DNA of 64,000 nt from Flavobacterium aciduliphilum (GCF_003268855.1 NZ_QLSZ01000001.1:11369-75368); one strand, 5' to 3'. Shown: positions 35,905 to 45,926, counted from the first letter of the stretch. A program made the numbers and translations. Notes: generated by a model from the letters alone, not told the origin.

Positions 35905-38703
35905 TTAAAACCATTTTCTTGTAAACAAACCGAGCAGTGCTTGTGGTGAAAAAGCGACAATAAATCGAATTTTTTCGGCATATTGTGGTTGCGTGACTTC
36001 TAAACCATTGTTGGAATACACGGGAAAATACAATTCAAAATAATCGGTAACAAGATTTAAACGCACCCCCGAATCATAAACAAAAAGAGGTTGGGCATAT
36101 TTGTTTTTTAACAATCCCGCATCACCATAAACCTCAATCCAATTCCATATATTAAAACTTCCGTTTAGAGCGGTCATCCATTGATTGGCATAAGGTGTGC
36201 TGAGTTTTGATTTGAAAGCTCCTTCCGCTTGTATATATTGTTGACTAAAGAGACCCGAACTTTCTGATCTCCCGAAGTAATCATAATCAAACAAATAATC
36301 TGTGGGATGGTCAAGGGCAAAACTAAAAAAATTTGATTCGGTTTTGTTATACAAAAAAACGCCTCCATAGAGCCTAAGATTGACTTGTCGGTTATCATTA
36401 AATAGTCTTCTAAAACTAAGCGTTGTAGCAATCTTTCCAAACTTTGAAGAAATTTGAACATCATTAATCATGCCTCTATGCTTGGTAATCTCCGTTTGAA
36501 TATTGGAAAAACGCATATTAAAAACCGAGTAGTTTTCATCGGCGCTACTGAGTACAAAAGCGCTGGGTTCGCGATTAACCATCACATTCCTAAACACCAA
36601 ACTCTTGTTTATGTTTTTACGGAAGTCGTTTTCTCTAAATCGGAAGGTAATGTTCGGATTTAGTTTTTTGTAATAAGCATCGGGGGCATAATGATAGTTT
36701 TCACCACCCAATCCATATCTAATATAATACAACTTCCCTTCACGAAGATACTGATTATAAACCCCAGAAGCTCTACCCGATAAAGAAGCTGTTTTTAACG
36801 AATAAGATGGCGTGATATCAAATCCGAAAGGTTTATCCAATATCGTCTTGTTATGAAAACGCATACCAGCTATGAATCCATCATAGTAATTATATTCTAA
36901 AGTGGGTACATAAAGCACCTGATTGTATCCAGGATCTTCCAAATCTTTAACCAAATTAAACTTGAAAGGTCGGTTAAAAACGGGAAAGGCTTTTAATGAT
37001 TTCCAATTGTTTCGCAGATTATATTCGGGAACAGTATTTTTGTAATTGATCACTATTTTGTCGGCGCCCAACCTTTTAAAAGTATAAAGACTATCGCTTT
37101 TATAATCGACAATCCATTCTTTAAAAACAACTTCATTCTTTTTTAAACCATATATAGGAATAGGAACCACATTCGATTTGGATTTTAAATTAAATGACAC
37201 TGTATCTTCCGTTTTTGTTACTTTTTTAAAAGTAAAATCGATAATCTGTCTGGAATGAAGCATTGTTGTAAAAAACCAATCCAATTTTTTTGAGGTGTTT
37301 TTTTTAAGAATTTTTTCAAAATCGGCAGCTGTAGTAAAATGTTGTTGGGCATCGCGCACAAAGTCCTGTATGCTTTTTTGTAAAACTTCTTCCCCAACAT
37401 AATCCGCTAGGTATCTAAAAGTAAGTCCCGCTTGGTATTTTGAGGCAATTTTTTCATTGAATTTTAACAACTTGTCTTTAGACACACCCAACGGCTGATC
37501 GAGGTTTTTTCGAGCCATAAGCATATAAAAATAGCTGTATTGTTCGTTAAAATCCAAATTGATTAATCGAAATCTTTTTAACAATCGAAGCTTCCCAATA
37601 CTTCCCATCATTTTGGCTTCTGGATAGTACTCATCAATATACTGCATCATAGAGTATACTTGAATGGCATCAAAGATCCAGTTATCTTTTCTGGAATCGA
37701 GTTGCAAGGAATTTTTTTCAAAATTATTCAAATAGGTCTTTAAAAATTTTAATTCGTAGATAAAATAATTAGGGAAAGGTCTTAAAAAGGAAGGCAATTG
37801 ATTGAGTCCATAAAACGGATTCTGCTCATAATCGGTTTGAGAAACTACCATTTTTGCATTGGGATAAGTACCTAAGTGCTTCCCAACATAATTAGTGATT
37901 TTATCTATGAGTAAGGCTTTGGTAATCTCATCGATACGAGTATCTTCAAAATTAGTGACTACTTCTACTTGATTATTTTTATATGCTTGGAAAGTAGGGT
38001 GTTTATCAATATACAAACTTAAAGACGTGAGATGGGTTCCTTTGAAATGATTCTTGTTAGATTGAGAAGAAAGCAAAGGCAAATCACAAACTACTTGATA
38101 ATCTTGTGCTGTGGTAATGTCCAAATCTATATCAAAAAGCGCATTGGGGGCATCATCAATATTTAAATTATTGTACTTTACAAACGCTCTGTTACTATAG
38201 AGCGCCGGAGTTAAAAACCAATCTTTTAATGTCATTTCACCTTGATCATTAAATCCATAGTTGGTGAAACATTCGTTTGGTACTTTTACTGTATATTCTA
38301 AAAAAAAAGTAGCTTGTTGTCCTGGTAATAAAGGCTCCACAAGAGGCACTTCAACCAAATCAGGAAAATCCTCAGGACGGTGCCATGGTAGGTTTGTGTT
38401 TTTACTATTTTGAATAGAGAGCGCTAAGGTTCCCCCTCGATCCTTATCGGAGGCAATATGAAAACTCCGTACAAATTCATCTGAAAAACGTTTACCTAAA
38501 GGAGAATTTTTATTTGAATAGGCATTCATCCAATCATTTAAAACTACTTCATGCAATGTGTCTTGAGTCGTATTGTTATAGACCAAAGTTTGTGAAATTG
38601 CAAGGGTTTTCTTTTCATGATTTACGACAGCTTTCAATTGAATTTGATGCTGCGCTACACTGTGAAGTGTACTTAAAAGAAATATGAAAAGTAGTTTCTT
38701 CAA
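35905..38703 (-). CDS. Peptidase M1-like protein without active-site residues, with C-terminal barrel-like domain
   Basis: The 932-residue protein has a signal peptide (MKKLLFIFLLSTLHSVAQ) and an M1-aminopeptidase-like N-terminal region (residues about 20-230, WHRPEDFPDLVEVPL, LLPGQQATFFLEYTVKVP). At the zinc motif position (about residue 316) it reads YELKFLK instead of HExxHxW. The downstream NEG-type element reads WIFDAIQVYSMMQYI (about residue 343), so the zinc ligands and catalytic Glu are absent. Residues about 580-932 are beta-strand-rich and end in RKWF, like an outer-membrane barrel or surface domain. It is probably a non-catalytic binding or assembly protein. It starts 3 bp after the SGNH-like gene on the same strand. 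Confidence 0.75.
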   Translation of the reverse strand: MKKLLFIFLLSTLHSVAQHQIQLKAVVNHEKKTLAISQTLVYNNTTQDTLHEVVLNDWMNAYSNKNSPLGKRFSDEFVRSFHIASDKDRGGTLALSIQNSKNTNLPWHRPEDFPDLVEVPLVEPLLPGQQATFFLEYTVKVPNECFTNYGFNDQGEMTLKDWFLTPALYSNRAFVKYNNLNIDDAPNALFDIDLDITTAQDYQVVCDLPLLSSQSNKNHFKGTHLTSLSLYIDKHPTFQAYKNNQVEVVTNFEDTRIDEITKALLIDKITNYVGKHLGTYPNAKMVVSQTDYEQNPFYGLNQLPSFLRPFPNYFIYELKFLKTYLNNFEKNSLQLDSRKDNWIFDAIQVYSMMQYIDEYYPEAKMMGSIGKLRLLKRFRLINLDFNEQYSYFYMLMARKNLDQPLGVSKDKLLKFNEKIASKYQAGLTFRYLADYVGEEVLQKSIQDFVRDAQQHFTTAADFEKILKKNTSKKLDWFFTTMLHSRQIIDFTFKKVTKTEDTVSFNLKSKSNVVPIPIYGLKKNEVVFKEWIVDYKSDSLYTFKRLGADKIVINYKNTVPEYNLRNNWKSLKAFPVFNRPFKFNLVKDLEDPGYNQVLYVPTLEYNYYDGFIAGMRFHNKTILDKPFGFDITPSYSLKTASLSGRASGVYNQYLREGKLYYIRYGLGGENYHYAPDAYYKKLNPNITFRFRENDFRKNINKSLVFRNVMVNREPSAFVLSSADENYSVFNMRFSNIQTEITKHRGMINDVQISSKFGKIATTLSFRRLFNDNRQVNLRLYGGVFLYNKTESNFFSFALDHPTDYLFDYDYFGRSESSGLFSQQYIQAEGAFKSKLSTPYANQWMTALNGSFNIWNWIEVYGDAGLLKNKYAQPLFVYDSGVRLNLVTDYFELYFPVYSNNGLEVTQPQYAEKIRFIVAFSPQALLGLFTRKWF

Positions 38704-38706
38704 ATG

Positions 38707-39591
38707 TTATTTTTTAGTATTAAACAAAGATTGAAAAACAATCTTAGTAAATAATTCTGCTCCATCCCGATTCATGTGTCCACAGGTAGAAAAATATTTA
38801 TCATCGGTTACAGAATCTTCAAATCTAAGAATTTCAGGATAAATTTCATGTAAATGATTAAAATAAGTTCTATTAATGGTTTCCTTGCACATGGGAGTTG
38901 TTAAGGCAATTAATCGGATATGATGTTGTTTGCATATCTTTTTTATTGTTTCATACCCTTTGTTTCGCTTAGGATAATATTTAGACAAATCAGCAGGAAC
39001 CATAGGGCGTTCGTTCGTCATCAAAGCATGAAATCCGTTAGCATCCAAAACATTTGTCTTTTTATGAATCGCTGCGTTAAAGGCCTCTCTAAATCCAATT
39101 CGGGCATCGTAATGCATGTATCGATAAAAAGGAATGCACAACAAAGCATAATATTCGGGAATGTTTTGGTAATAGGAACGTATGGTTTTAGAAACATGTA
39201 AATTGGGCATAAAAAGGGAACGAATGGCCTCTGAATGATCGTTAGAATTGATGTTTAAATCAACCTGTAAGACAAGTGTTTTAATGTGATAGTTTCGCTC
39301 CAACATGAGTTCTAACATCAATGCCGATTCTTCCAAACGCGAACGAGTGATACCAAAATTGAATGTTTTATAGCCCCGATCATTAAATATTTTAGGAATG
39401 AAGTGATTGTTTACTCGGGAGGATCCCAGAAAAACAACATCGTAATTTTTATTTTTAGACTGATACAAATAATCTATCTTACTTCTAGAATCTGATTGAA
39501 GATACACTACCGTATACAATATATCCAAAAGAATCATAGCTACTAGTAAAATAGCGGCACTCTTGAGTAAAAAGGGTATAAACTTTCTCAT
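38707..39591 (-). CDS. SGNH-like membrane-anchored acyltransfer protein (MBOAT partner)
   Basis: The 294-residue protein has an N-terminal membrane anchor (residues 7-30) and a periplasmic domain. The SGNH order is recognisable: VVFLGSSRVNNHF gives the nucleophile Ser block, VLQVDLNIN follows, and CGHMNRDGAELF supplies the terminal His. Its start overlaps the stop codon of the MBOAT gene by one base. By analogy with DltD/DltB and AlgJ/AlgI pairs, it may receive an acyl group exported by the MBOAT protein and put it on a surface glycan. The catalytic Asp is less clear. It is followed at once by the M1-like gene. Confidence 0.75.
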   Translation of the reverse strand: MRKFIPFLLKSAAILLVAMILLDILYTVVYLQSDSRSKIDYLYQSKNKNYDVVFLGSSRVNNHFIPKIFNDRGYKTFNFGITRSRLEESALMLELMLERNYHIKTLVLQVDLNINSNDHSEAIRSLFMPNLHVSKTIRSYYQNIPEYYALLCIPFYRYMHYDARIGFREAFNAAIHKKTNVLDANGFHALMTNERPMVPADLSKYYPKRNKGYETIKKICKQHHIRLIALTTPMCKETINRTYFNHLHEIYPEILRFEDSVTDDKYFSTCGHMNRDGAELFTKIVFQSLFNTKK

Positions 39592-41024
39592 CAGAATTGA
39601 AAATAAATAAACTCCTTATAATCGGAAAACACGCCCAGTGCTAGAATAGAAGCCAAACAGAATCCTAATTTTACCCAACTATATTTTCCCGATATGGGTT
39701 CGATTTTATGCCTCGTTTGCCATTCAACCCACACAAAAATAATTAGCAAATACACCAATTCTTCACTGTAGCGCTCAATACTAAAATATTGCGAAGAAAA
39801 ATGCCAATCAGTTGCCATTCGTTTCAAATACAGTAAGGCATCTGTAAGTGTTTTTGATCTGAAGAACACCCATGCCAAACAAGTCAAAGCAAAGGTAAAT
39901 AAGATATTCAAAAAAGTTCGAACTCCTTCGACATTGGCTTTTAAAACCAACGTATCAACATGTTTTCTGTTGCGATTAAACAAAAGCAATGGCATGAAAT
40001 AAAGGGCATTTATAAAACCCCACGCTAGGAACGTCCAATTGGCTCCATGCCAAAAACCGCTTACTAAAAAAATAATAAACGTATTACGCACTTGAAACAG
40101 TTTGTTGCCTTTGCTGCCTCCTAGCGGAATGTATAAATAATCTCGAAACCAAGACGATAATGAAATATGCCATTTGCGCCAAAACTCGGCAATATCTCTC
40201 GAAAAATAAGGGTAATTAAAATTCTTCAAAAGGTCAATTCCAAACAATTTGGAGGTTCCTAAAGCAATATCAGAATAGCCCGAAAAGTCGCCATAAATTT
40301 GAAAGGCAAAGTATACCGAACCTAACAGCAATGAAAGCGAATTCATGGTAGTATAATGATTGAAAATTTCGTTAGCATAATTGGCACACGAATCGGCAAT
40401 AACTACTTTTTTCACTAAGCCCCATACGATTTGATAGATCCCTTCTTGCGCCTTATTAAAATTGAACTTTCTTCGGACTTTTACTTGTGGTAATAAATGT
40501 GTTGCTCGTTCAATAGGCCCTGCCACTAGTAAGGGAAAATAACAAACAAATAACGAATAATCTACAAAATTGCGTTCTGCTTTAATGCGTTTATAGTAAA
40601 TATCAATAATGTACGAAAGCCCGTGAAAGGTGTAAAACGAAATCCCAACAGGAAGTATTAACTTCAATAAAATCGGACTAGATGTAACACCAAAGGAATG
40701 CAGCATTTGAGCAAAGGAAGTTGCAAAAAAATTGTAGTATTTAAAAATGCCTAAAAACCCTACATTGATACTCACGCACGTCCATAACCACATTTTCCGT
40801 TCTTTGTTGGTTTGACTTTTCTCAATCTTCATGGCTGAAACGTAATCCAACAAGGTAGAAAATACCAATAAAAAGAGAAACCTCCAATCCCAACACGAGT
40901 AGAAATAATAACTCGCCAAAATCAAAATATAATTCTGATTAATTTTCGATTTATGCCCAACAAACCAATACAATATAAAAACTATTGGTAAGAAAACAGC
41001 AAAATGCAACGAGTTAAAAAACAT
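39591..41024 (-). CDS. MBOAT-family O-acyltransferase (AlgI-like)
   Basis: The 477-residue integral membrane protein has about ten hydrophobic helices. It begins MFFNSLHFAVFLPIVFILYW, as AlgI homologues do. The conserved membrane motif is SGFWHGANWTFLAWG near residue 323, whose His is the catalytic residue of MBOAT enzymes. ISFYTFHGLSYIIDIYY and FPLLVAGPIERA are further family signatures. It moves acyl groups across or at the inner membrane for O-acylation of exopolysaccharide or other surface glycans. The following SGNH-like gene overlaps its stop by one base. A small inverted and direct repeat (41034-41061) separates it from the LOG-family gene upstream. Confidence 0.9.
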   Translation of the reverse strand: MFFNSLHFAVFLPIVFILYWFVGHKSKINQNYILILASYYFYSCWDWRFLFLLVFSTLLDYVSAMKIEKSQTNKERKMWLWTCVSINVGFLGIFKYYNFFATSFAQMLHSFGVTSSPILLKLILPVGISFYTFHGLSYIIDIYYKRIKAERNFVDYSLFVCYFPLLVAGPIERATHLLPQVKVRRKFNFNKAQEGIYQIVWGLVKKVVIADSCANYANEIFNHYTTMNSLSLLLGSVYFAFQIYGDFSGYSDIALGTSKLFGIDLLKNFNYPYFSRDIAEFWRKWHISLSSWFRDYLYIPLGGSKGNKLFQVRNTFIIFLVSGFWHGANWTFLAWGFINALYFMPLLLFNRNRKHVDTLVLKANVEGVRTFLNILFTFALTCLAWVFFRSKTLTDALLYLKRMATDWHFSSQYFSIERYSEELVYLLIIFVWVEWQTRHKIEPISGKYSWVKLGFCLASILALGVFSDYKEFIYFQF

Positions 41025-41033
41025 AGTAAAGTA

Positions 41034-41061
41034 ATTAGCTGTTAGCCATTAGCTGTTAGCT
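41034..41061 (+). repeat. 14-bp tandem repeat in a short intergenic spacer
   Basis: ATTAGCTGTTAGCC is followed directly by ATTAGCTGTTAGCT. Part of the second unit can pair with GGCTAAC at 41066-41072 to make a short hairpin, but no T run follows, so it is not called a terminator. Confidence 0.7.
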
Positions 41062-41089
41062 TTACGGCTAACTACTAAAAGCTGATCGC

Positions 41090-41815
41090 TTAAAAATTCG
41101 GACTTAAATTGTATTTTTTATAGAAATTATCTAAAGCTTCCACTACTTCATCTTCTGTATCAACTAGTTTGATTAAGTTCAGATCGTCTGGATTAGCATT
41201 TCTTTGTTGGTCTATCATAACGTTTTTAATCCAATCTAGCAATCCCGACCAATAGGAAGTTCCAACCAAAATAATGGGAAATTTTCCTATTTTTTTAGTT
41301 TGAATCAGGGTAATAGCTTCAAACAATTCGTCTAGCGTACCAAATCCGCCGGGCATCACTACAAAACCTTGCGAATATTTTACAAACATTACTTTACGAA
41401 CAAAGAAATAGTCAAAATTTAAATTTTTATCTTTATCGATATACGGATTGAAATGTTGTTCGAAAGGCAATTCAATATTTAACCCTACAGAAGTTCCTTC
41501 GCCACGATGCGCGCCTTTATTTCCTGCTTCCATGATTCCAGGCCCGCCCCCAGTAATCACACCATAGCCTGCTTTACTAATTTTATAGGCAATACGTTCA
41601 GCCAACTGGTAGTATTTGTCCTCTGGTTTGGTTCTTGCCGATCCGAAAATAGAAACACAAGGACCAATACGCGCCATAGTTTCATATCCATTCACAAACT
41701 CCGACATGATTTTAAAAATCGCCCAAGAATCGTTAGTTCGAATCTCATTCCAAGTTTTTTGCTTTAATTTTTCTTGGATTCTTTCATCTTCATTGTTGTA
41801 ATCGTTGTATCCCAT
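41090..41815 (-). CDS. LOG-family (TIGR00730-type) nucleotide phosphoribohydrolase
   Basis: The 241-residue protein has the Rossmann-type LOG signature: SIFGSART near residue 55, GVITGGGPGIMEAGNKGAH near residue 83, and FVVMPGGFGTLDELFEAI near residue 153. This last motif is the PGGxGTxxE active site that hydrolyses N6-modified adenosine 5'-monophosphate to base and ribose 5-phosphate. Plant and bacterial LOG enzymes act on cytokinin nucleotides; in bacteria the native role is a general one in nucleotide turnover. The start at 41815 begins MGYNDYNNEDERI, an acidic N-terminal extension. It is a single gene. Confidence 0.9.
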   Translation of the reverse strand: MGYNDYNNEDERIQEKLKQKTWNEIRTNDSWAIFKIMSEFVNGYETMARIGPCVSIFGSARTKPEDKYYQLAERIAYKISKAGYGVITGGGPGIMEAGNKGAHRGEGTSVGLNIELPFEQHFNPYIDKDKNLNFDYFFVRKVMFVKYSQGFVVMPGGFGTLDELFEAITLIQTKKIGKFPIILVGTSYWSGLLDWIKNVMIDQQRNANPDDLNLIKLVDTEDEVVEALDNFYKKYNLSPNF

Positions 41816-41914
41816 ATCCTTTAATTAATTTTTCAATTCCTTTTCAATAAGGAAAAGCCTACAAAAATAAGTCTTTTTTGGTAAAGTTTGTGTAGGATGG
41901 TGTTTATTGCCTAT

Positions 41915-42463
41915 TTATTTTTTGCTGTTTTCCCATTCCCATTTCAATAGAGAATAGCACTCAGAGTCCTCGTTTTTGCCTTCTACCAGATAATCTTCGC
42001 GCATCGTCCCTTCAAAACTGAAGCCGTATCGTTGTAATAATTTTAATGAAGGTTGGTTTTCAGCTGCAATTAAAGCTTGCACTCGGTGCAGATTTAATTC
42101 GGTAAAACCGTAGGCTAACACTTCTTTCAAAGCTTCACGCATCAACCCTTTTTGCTTGAACGCTTCGTTTCGCATGTTGTAAAATACTTCGGCTCTTCTA
42201 TGAGTAGCATTCCAAGTATGAAACCCACATTCTCCAATAGGTAGGTCCGTTTCCTTATCTACCAATAGGAATACAAAAATAGACAAGCGATGGGTTTCAA
42301 CTCCTTTTTCATAAATGTCTTTGTAATGGTCATAACCCAGATCATCCAAACCTAAATACGCCTTAATTGCATCTTTAGTCTGGGTTTGAAACAATTCATT
42401 GATGATGGCAGGTGTGATGCTTTTTAGCCACAATCGCTCGGTCTCAACTATGATATGATTCAT
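41915..42463 (-). CDS. GNAT-family N-acetyltransferase (RimJ/RimL type)
   Basis: The 182-residue protein begins IIVETERLWLKSITPAIINELF, the start typical of RimJ/RimL-like acetyltransferases. The acetyl-CoA site is in VFYNMRNEAFKQKGLMREALKEVLAYGF, and NLHRVQALIAAENQPSLKLLQRYGFSFEGTMRE gives motifs A and B. RimL-type enzymes acetylate ribosomal protein N-termini or small substrates; the target here is not predictable. The start overlaps the uvrA stop by 4 bp, so it is read in the same transcript as uvrA, although a functional link is not implied. Confidence 0.9.
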   Translation of the reverse strand: MNHIIVETERLWLKSITPAIINELFQTQTKDAIKAYLGLDDLGYDHYKDIYEKGVETHRLSIFVFLLVDKETDLPIGECGFHTWNATHRRAEVFYNMRNEAFKQKGLMREALKEVLAYGFTELNLHRVQALIAAENQPSLKLLQRYGFSFEGTMREDYLVEGKNEDSECYSLLKWEWENSKK

Positions 42464-45291
42464 TTTAACTCTTTCTTTAAAAATTGTGCCGTGTAGCTTT
42501 TCTTATGTTTGATGATTTCTTCTGGGGTTCCCGTGCAAAGAATTTCTCCGCCACCTTTTCCGCCTTCTAGACCTACATCAATAATATAATCGGCTAGTTT
42601 GATTACATCTAAATTATGCTCGATAATCAACACGGTGTTGCCTTTATCAACCAATTTTTGAATCACATCCATCAACACACGAATGTCTTCAAAATGCAAA
42701 CCTGTAGTGGGTTCATCCATGATGTAAAAAGTATTACCTGTATCTTTTTTAGACAATTCGGTAGCCAATTTAATCCGTTGGGCTTCTCCACCCGAAAGAG
42801 TGGTACTTTGTTGTCCTAAGGTAATATACCCCAAACCAACATCTTGAATAGTTTTTACTTTTCGATAGATTTTGGGGATGTTTTCAAAGAACTCTACGGC
42901 TTCATCCACCGTCATGTTTAACACATCGGAGATGGATTTTCCTTTGTAACGAATTTCCAAAGTTTCTCGATTGAATCGTTTGCCTTGACAGGTTTCACAT
43001 TCAACATACACATCAGGCAAGAAACTCATTTCGATGGTTCGAACTCCCGATCCTTCGCAAGTTTCGCAACGTCCACCAGCGACATTAAAGCTAAAACGTC
43101 CCGCTTTATAGCCACGAATCATCGCTTCAGGGGTTAGGGTAAACAAACTTCTAATCTCTGAAAACACATCAGTATACGTCGCTGGATTGGAACGAGGTGT
43201 TCTACCAATAGGGCTTTGATCAATATCAATCACTTTATCAATATGTTCTAAACCTTCAATCTTTTTGTATGGCATTGGTTTTTTGACCCCATTAAAAATA
43301 TGAGCATTTAATATGGGATACAAGGTTTCATTAATTAACGTCGACTTACCGCTTCCAGAAACTCCTGTAACACAAATTAGAGTACCCAATGGAAACGAAA
43401 CAGTAACATTTTTTAAATTATTGCCCGTTGCCCCAGTTAGTTTAATCGATTTTCCATTGCCTTCACGACGTTTTTTAGGTACTTCTATTTGCAATTCACC
43501 GTTCAGATATTGCGCCGTTAGAGTATGTTCTTTTAGTAATTCTGTTGGGGTACCTTTGCTAATAATGTTCCCACCAAATTTTCCAGCTTTCGGACCAATA
43601 TCAATCACATAGTCGGCACATTCAATCATGTCTTTATCATGTTCTACGACCAACACGGAGTTTCCAATATCACGCAAGTTTTTCAACGAATTAATCAAAC
43701 GTTCGTTATCGCGTTGGTGCAATCCGATACTCGGTTCGTCCAAGATATACAGCACTCCTACCAATTGCGAACCAATTTGTGTAGCCAAACGAATGCGCTG
43801 TGCTTCTCCCCCCGAAAGGGATTTAGAACTTCGATTTAAGGATAGATAATTTAACCCTACATCCATCAAAAATTGCAAACGATCATTGATTTCTTTCAGA
43901 ATTTCTGTAGCAATGACTTTTTGTTTTTCCGAAAGTGTTTCGGGCAATGCTTTAAACCAAGTTGTCAAATCAGACACATCCATAGCGGACAAATCGGCTA
44001 TGTTTTTATCTTGTATTTTAAAATAAAGCGATTCCTTTTTTAATCGAGAACCCTTACAATCTGGACATGCGATTTCATCCATGAATTCTTTTGCCCATCG
44101 TTTAATCGCTGTTGAGGCATTATCATCATATTGACTTTTAATAAATGTAGCAATTCCTTCAAAATCAATTTTATATTCTTTAGTCACGCCCGCAGTTTTA
44201 GAAACCACAGAAAATTTTTCGTTGCCTCCGTTTATAATCATATCGAGGGCTTCTTCTGAAAGCGTTTCGAGAGCATCTGTTAATTTGAAACCAAATTTTT
44301 CGCCAATAGCTTCCAATTGTTTAAACATCCATGAGGCTTTGTATTCCCCTAGAGGCGCCAAACCTCCTTTTTGAATGGAAAGCTTCGGATTAGGAATAAT
44401 TTTACTTCTATTGATTTCATATATCGTTCCAAGTCCTTTACAACATTCACAAGCTCCTTTTGGAGCATTGAACGAAAACAAATTTGGTTCAGGGTTTTGA
44501 TACGAAATTCCGGTAGTTGGACACATTAAGGTTCTACTAAAAAAACGCACATCCGTTGTTTCATGTTCCAAAACCATCATCACATCATCTCCATGATACA
44601 TGGCCGTTTTGATGCTTTCGGTCAATCGTTTGGCGGTGTCCTCATCGGAAGCGATTTGAAGTCTATCAATTACAATTTCAATATCGTGTGTTTTGTAGCG
44701 ATCTAATTTCATCCCCGGAGTGATATCAACTACAGCACCATTAACGCGAACTTTAACAAAACCTTGTTTGCCTATTTGTTGAAATAATTCGGCATAATGT
44801 CCTTTTCGAGCACGAATGACGGGAGCCAAAAGCACTATTCGTTTTCCTTCATAGGTTTCCATTATGAGTTGCTTAATTTGCTCATCAGAATAAGAAACCA
44901 TTTTTTCACCTGTATTATAACTGTAAGCTTCCCCTGCACGAGCAAACAACAAACGTAAGAAATCGTATATTTCAGTTATGGTACCCACGGTAGAACGTGG
45001 CGATTTACTTGTGGTTTTTTGTTCGATAGCAATCACAGGCGAAAGACCATCAATTTTATCGACATCAGGACGTTCCAATCCACCAAGGAATTGACGAGCA
45101 TAGGCAGAAAACGTCTCAATATAACGGCGTTGTCCTTCGGCATATATAGTATCAAAAGCTAGAGACGATTTTCCAGAACCCGAAAGTCCTGTGATAACCA
45201 CCAATTGTTCTCTTGGAATGGTAATATCAATATTCTTTAAATTATGAGCTCTAGCTCCAATAACTTCTATAGTATTATCGTGGTCTAGCAT
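42460..45291 (-). CDS. uvrA: Excinuclease ABC subunit A (UvrA)
   Basis: The start at 45291 ([20 protein letters not shown]) is chosen because the family begins at this helix; a start 36 bp upstream adds only hydrophobic residues. At 943 residues it is normal for UvrA. Two ABC ATPase modules are visible, with Walker [10 protein letters not shown] and GVSGSGKST, and two LSGGEAQRI signatures. Zinc modules are ACECCKGLG and [10 protein letters not shown]. UvrA recognises bulky DNA damage and hands it to UvrB in nucleotide excision repair. A minus-strand TACTTTTG element at 45308-45315 could be its promoter -7 box. Confidence 0.97.
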   Translation of the reverse strand: MLDHDNTIEVIGARAHNLKNIDITIPREQLVVITGLSGSGKSSLAFDTIYAEGQRRYIETFSAYARQFLGGLERPDVDKIDGLSPVIAIEQKTTSKSPRSTVGTITEIYDFLRLLFARAGEAYSYNTGEKMVSYSDEQIKQLIMETYEGKRIVLLAPVIRARKGHYAELFQQIGKQGFVKVRVNGAVVDITPGMKLDRYKTHDIEIVIDRLQIASDEDTAKRLTESIKTAMYHGDDVMMVLEHETTDVRFFSRTLMCPTTGISYQNPEPNLFSFNAPKGACECCKGLGTIYEINRSKIIPNPKLSIQKGGLAPLGEYKASWMFKQLEAIGEKFGFKLTDALETLSEEALDMIINGGNEKFSVVSKTAGVTKEYKIDFEGIATFIKSQYDDNASTAIKRWAKEFMDEIACPDCKGSRLKKESLYFKIQDKNIADLSAMDVSDLTTWFKALPETLSEKQKVIATEILKEINDRLQFLMDVGLNYLSLNRSSKSLSGGEAQRIRLATQIGSQLVGVLYILDEPSIGLHQRDNERLINSLKNLRDIGNSVLVVEHDKDMIECADYVIDIGPKAGKFGGNIISKGTPTELLKEHTLTAQYLNGELQIEVPKKRREGNGKSIKLTGATGNNLKNVTVSFPLGTLICVTGVSGSGKSTLINETLYPILNAHIFNGVKKPMPYKKIEGLEHIDKVIDIDQSPIGRTPRSNPATYTDVFSEIRSLFTLTPEAMIRGYKAGRFSFNVAGGRCETCEGSGVRTIEMSFLPDVYVECETCQGKRFNRETLEIRYKGKSISDVLNMTVDEAVEFFENIPKIYRKVKTIQDVGLGYITLGQQSTTLSGGEAQRIKLATELSKKDTGNTFYIMDEPTTGLHFEDIRVLMDVIQKLVDKGNTVLIIEHNLDVIKLADYIIDVGLEGGKGGGEILCTGTPEEIIKHKKSYTAQFLKKELK

Positions 45292-45307
45292 ATTCTTTGT
45301 CAAAACG

Positions 45308-45315
45308 CAAAAGTA
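45308..45315 (-). promoter_or_regulatory. Possible uvrA promoter -7 element
   Basis: The minus strand reads TACTTTTG, a match to the Bacteroidota TAnnTTTG box, 16 bp upstream of the uvrA ATG. No good -33 TTG is at the usual spacing, so the call is tentative. Confidence 0.35.
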
Positions 45316-45345
45316 CAATTTTAACAATAAAGTTTGGTACGTCTG

Positions 45346-45378
45346 TTGAGAAGAATTTGTTAAAGATTTTTATATTTG
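45346..45378 (+). promoter_or_regulatory. Possible promoter for the 174-residue gene
   Basis: A TTG (45346-45348) is followed after 22 bp by TATATTTG (45371-45378), close to the Bacteroidota TTG-N19-TAnnTTTG pattern. The ATG at 45391 leaves a very short leader. Confidence 0.4.
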
Positions 45379-45390
45379 GACAAAAAAAAC

Positions 45391-45912
45391 ATGAAAATTT
45401 TAGGAATAGGTTCACGCCTTAAACATGCTGAATTCGGATTGGGCGTTGTAACGAATGTAACTGCCAAACAATATTGGGTTACTTTTATTGATAGCGGCCT
45501 TGAAACCATAGCTATTGACAGTGATTTTGAAATTATTGAAGCACTTGAAGACGAAGTCGATTCGGTAAGTTTTTACGACATCGAGCGAAGTTTAAAAAGC
45601 ATCCTCCAAAAATGGAGTGATGTATCTCAAGTTGTCCCCATTGCTGATAAATGGAAAGGAGGAAAATTAATTCTAGAGCCCGGAACACCCACACAAAGTA
45701 AAGAAGTGCCTATAGATACTTTTTTTCACAAAATAACTATGGTTCGTGACCGACTCCGTGTCATGGAACAAAAAATAAATGCTAGTAATCTTGAGGAAGC
45801 TGAAAAAATTGATTTGCAACAATACATTACGCGTATTTACGGAAGTTTAACCACATTTAATGTACTGTTCAAAAGTACGAATGACTATTTTGTGGGAGAA
45901 AAAACGAAATAA
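45391..45912 (+). CDS. Hypothetical protein with small barrel-like N-terminus, divergent from uvrA
   Basis: The ATG at 45391 is used; an upstream TTG would add only five residues. The 173-residue product begins GIGSRLKHAEFGLGVVTNV and YWVTFIDSGLETIAID. This looks like the short Tudor/SH3-type barrel seen at the ends of some helicases (GxxVxHxxFGxGxV), which bind RNA polymerase or nucleic acids. The rest is helical, with RDRLRVMEQKINASNLEEAEKIDLQQYI suggesting a coiled coil. It is divergent from uvrA by about 100 bp, so a repair or transcription link is possible but unproven. A terminator follows. The domain guess is from pattern only. Confidence 0.7.
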   Translation: MKILGIGSRLKHAEFGLGVVTNVTAKQYWVTFIDSGLETIAIDSDFEIIEALEDEVDSVSFYDIERSLKSILQKWSDVSQVVPIADKWKGGKLILEPGTPTQSKEVPIDTFFHKITMVRDRLRVMEQKINASNLEEAEKIDLQQYITRIYGSLTTFNVLFKSTNDYFVGEKTK

Positions 45913-45926
45913 ATCTTTTTATAAAG

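Noticed and set aside
45292..45327. Upstream start of uvrA adding 12 residues
   Set aside because: The added residues (LKLYFCVLTKN) are not part of the UvrA fold and overlap the likely promoter region; the ATG at 45291 fits the family start.
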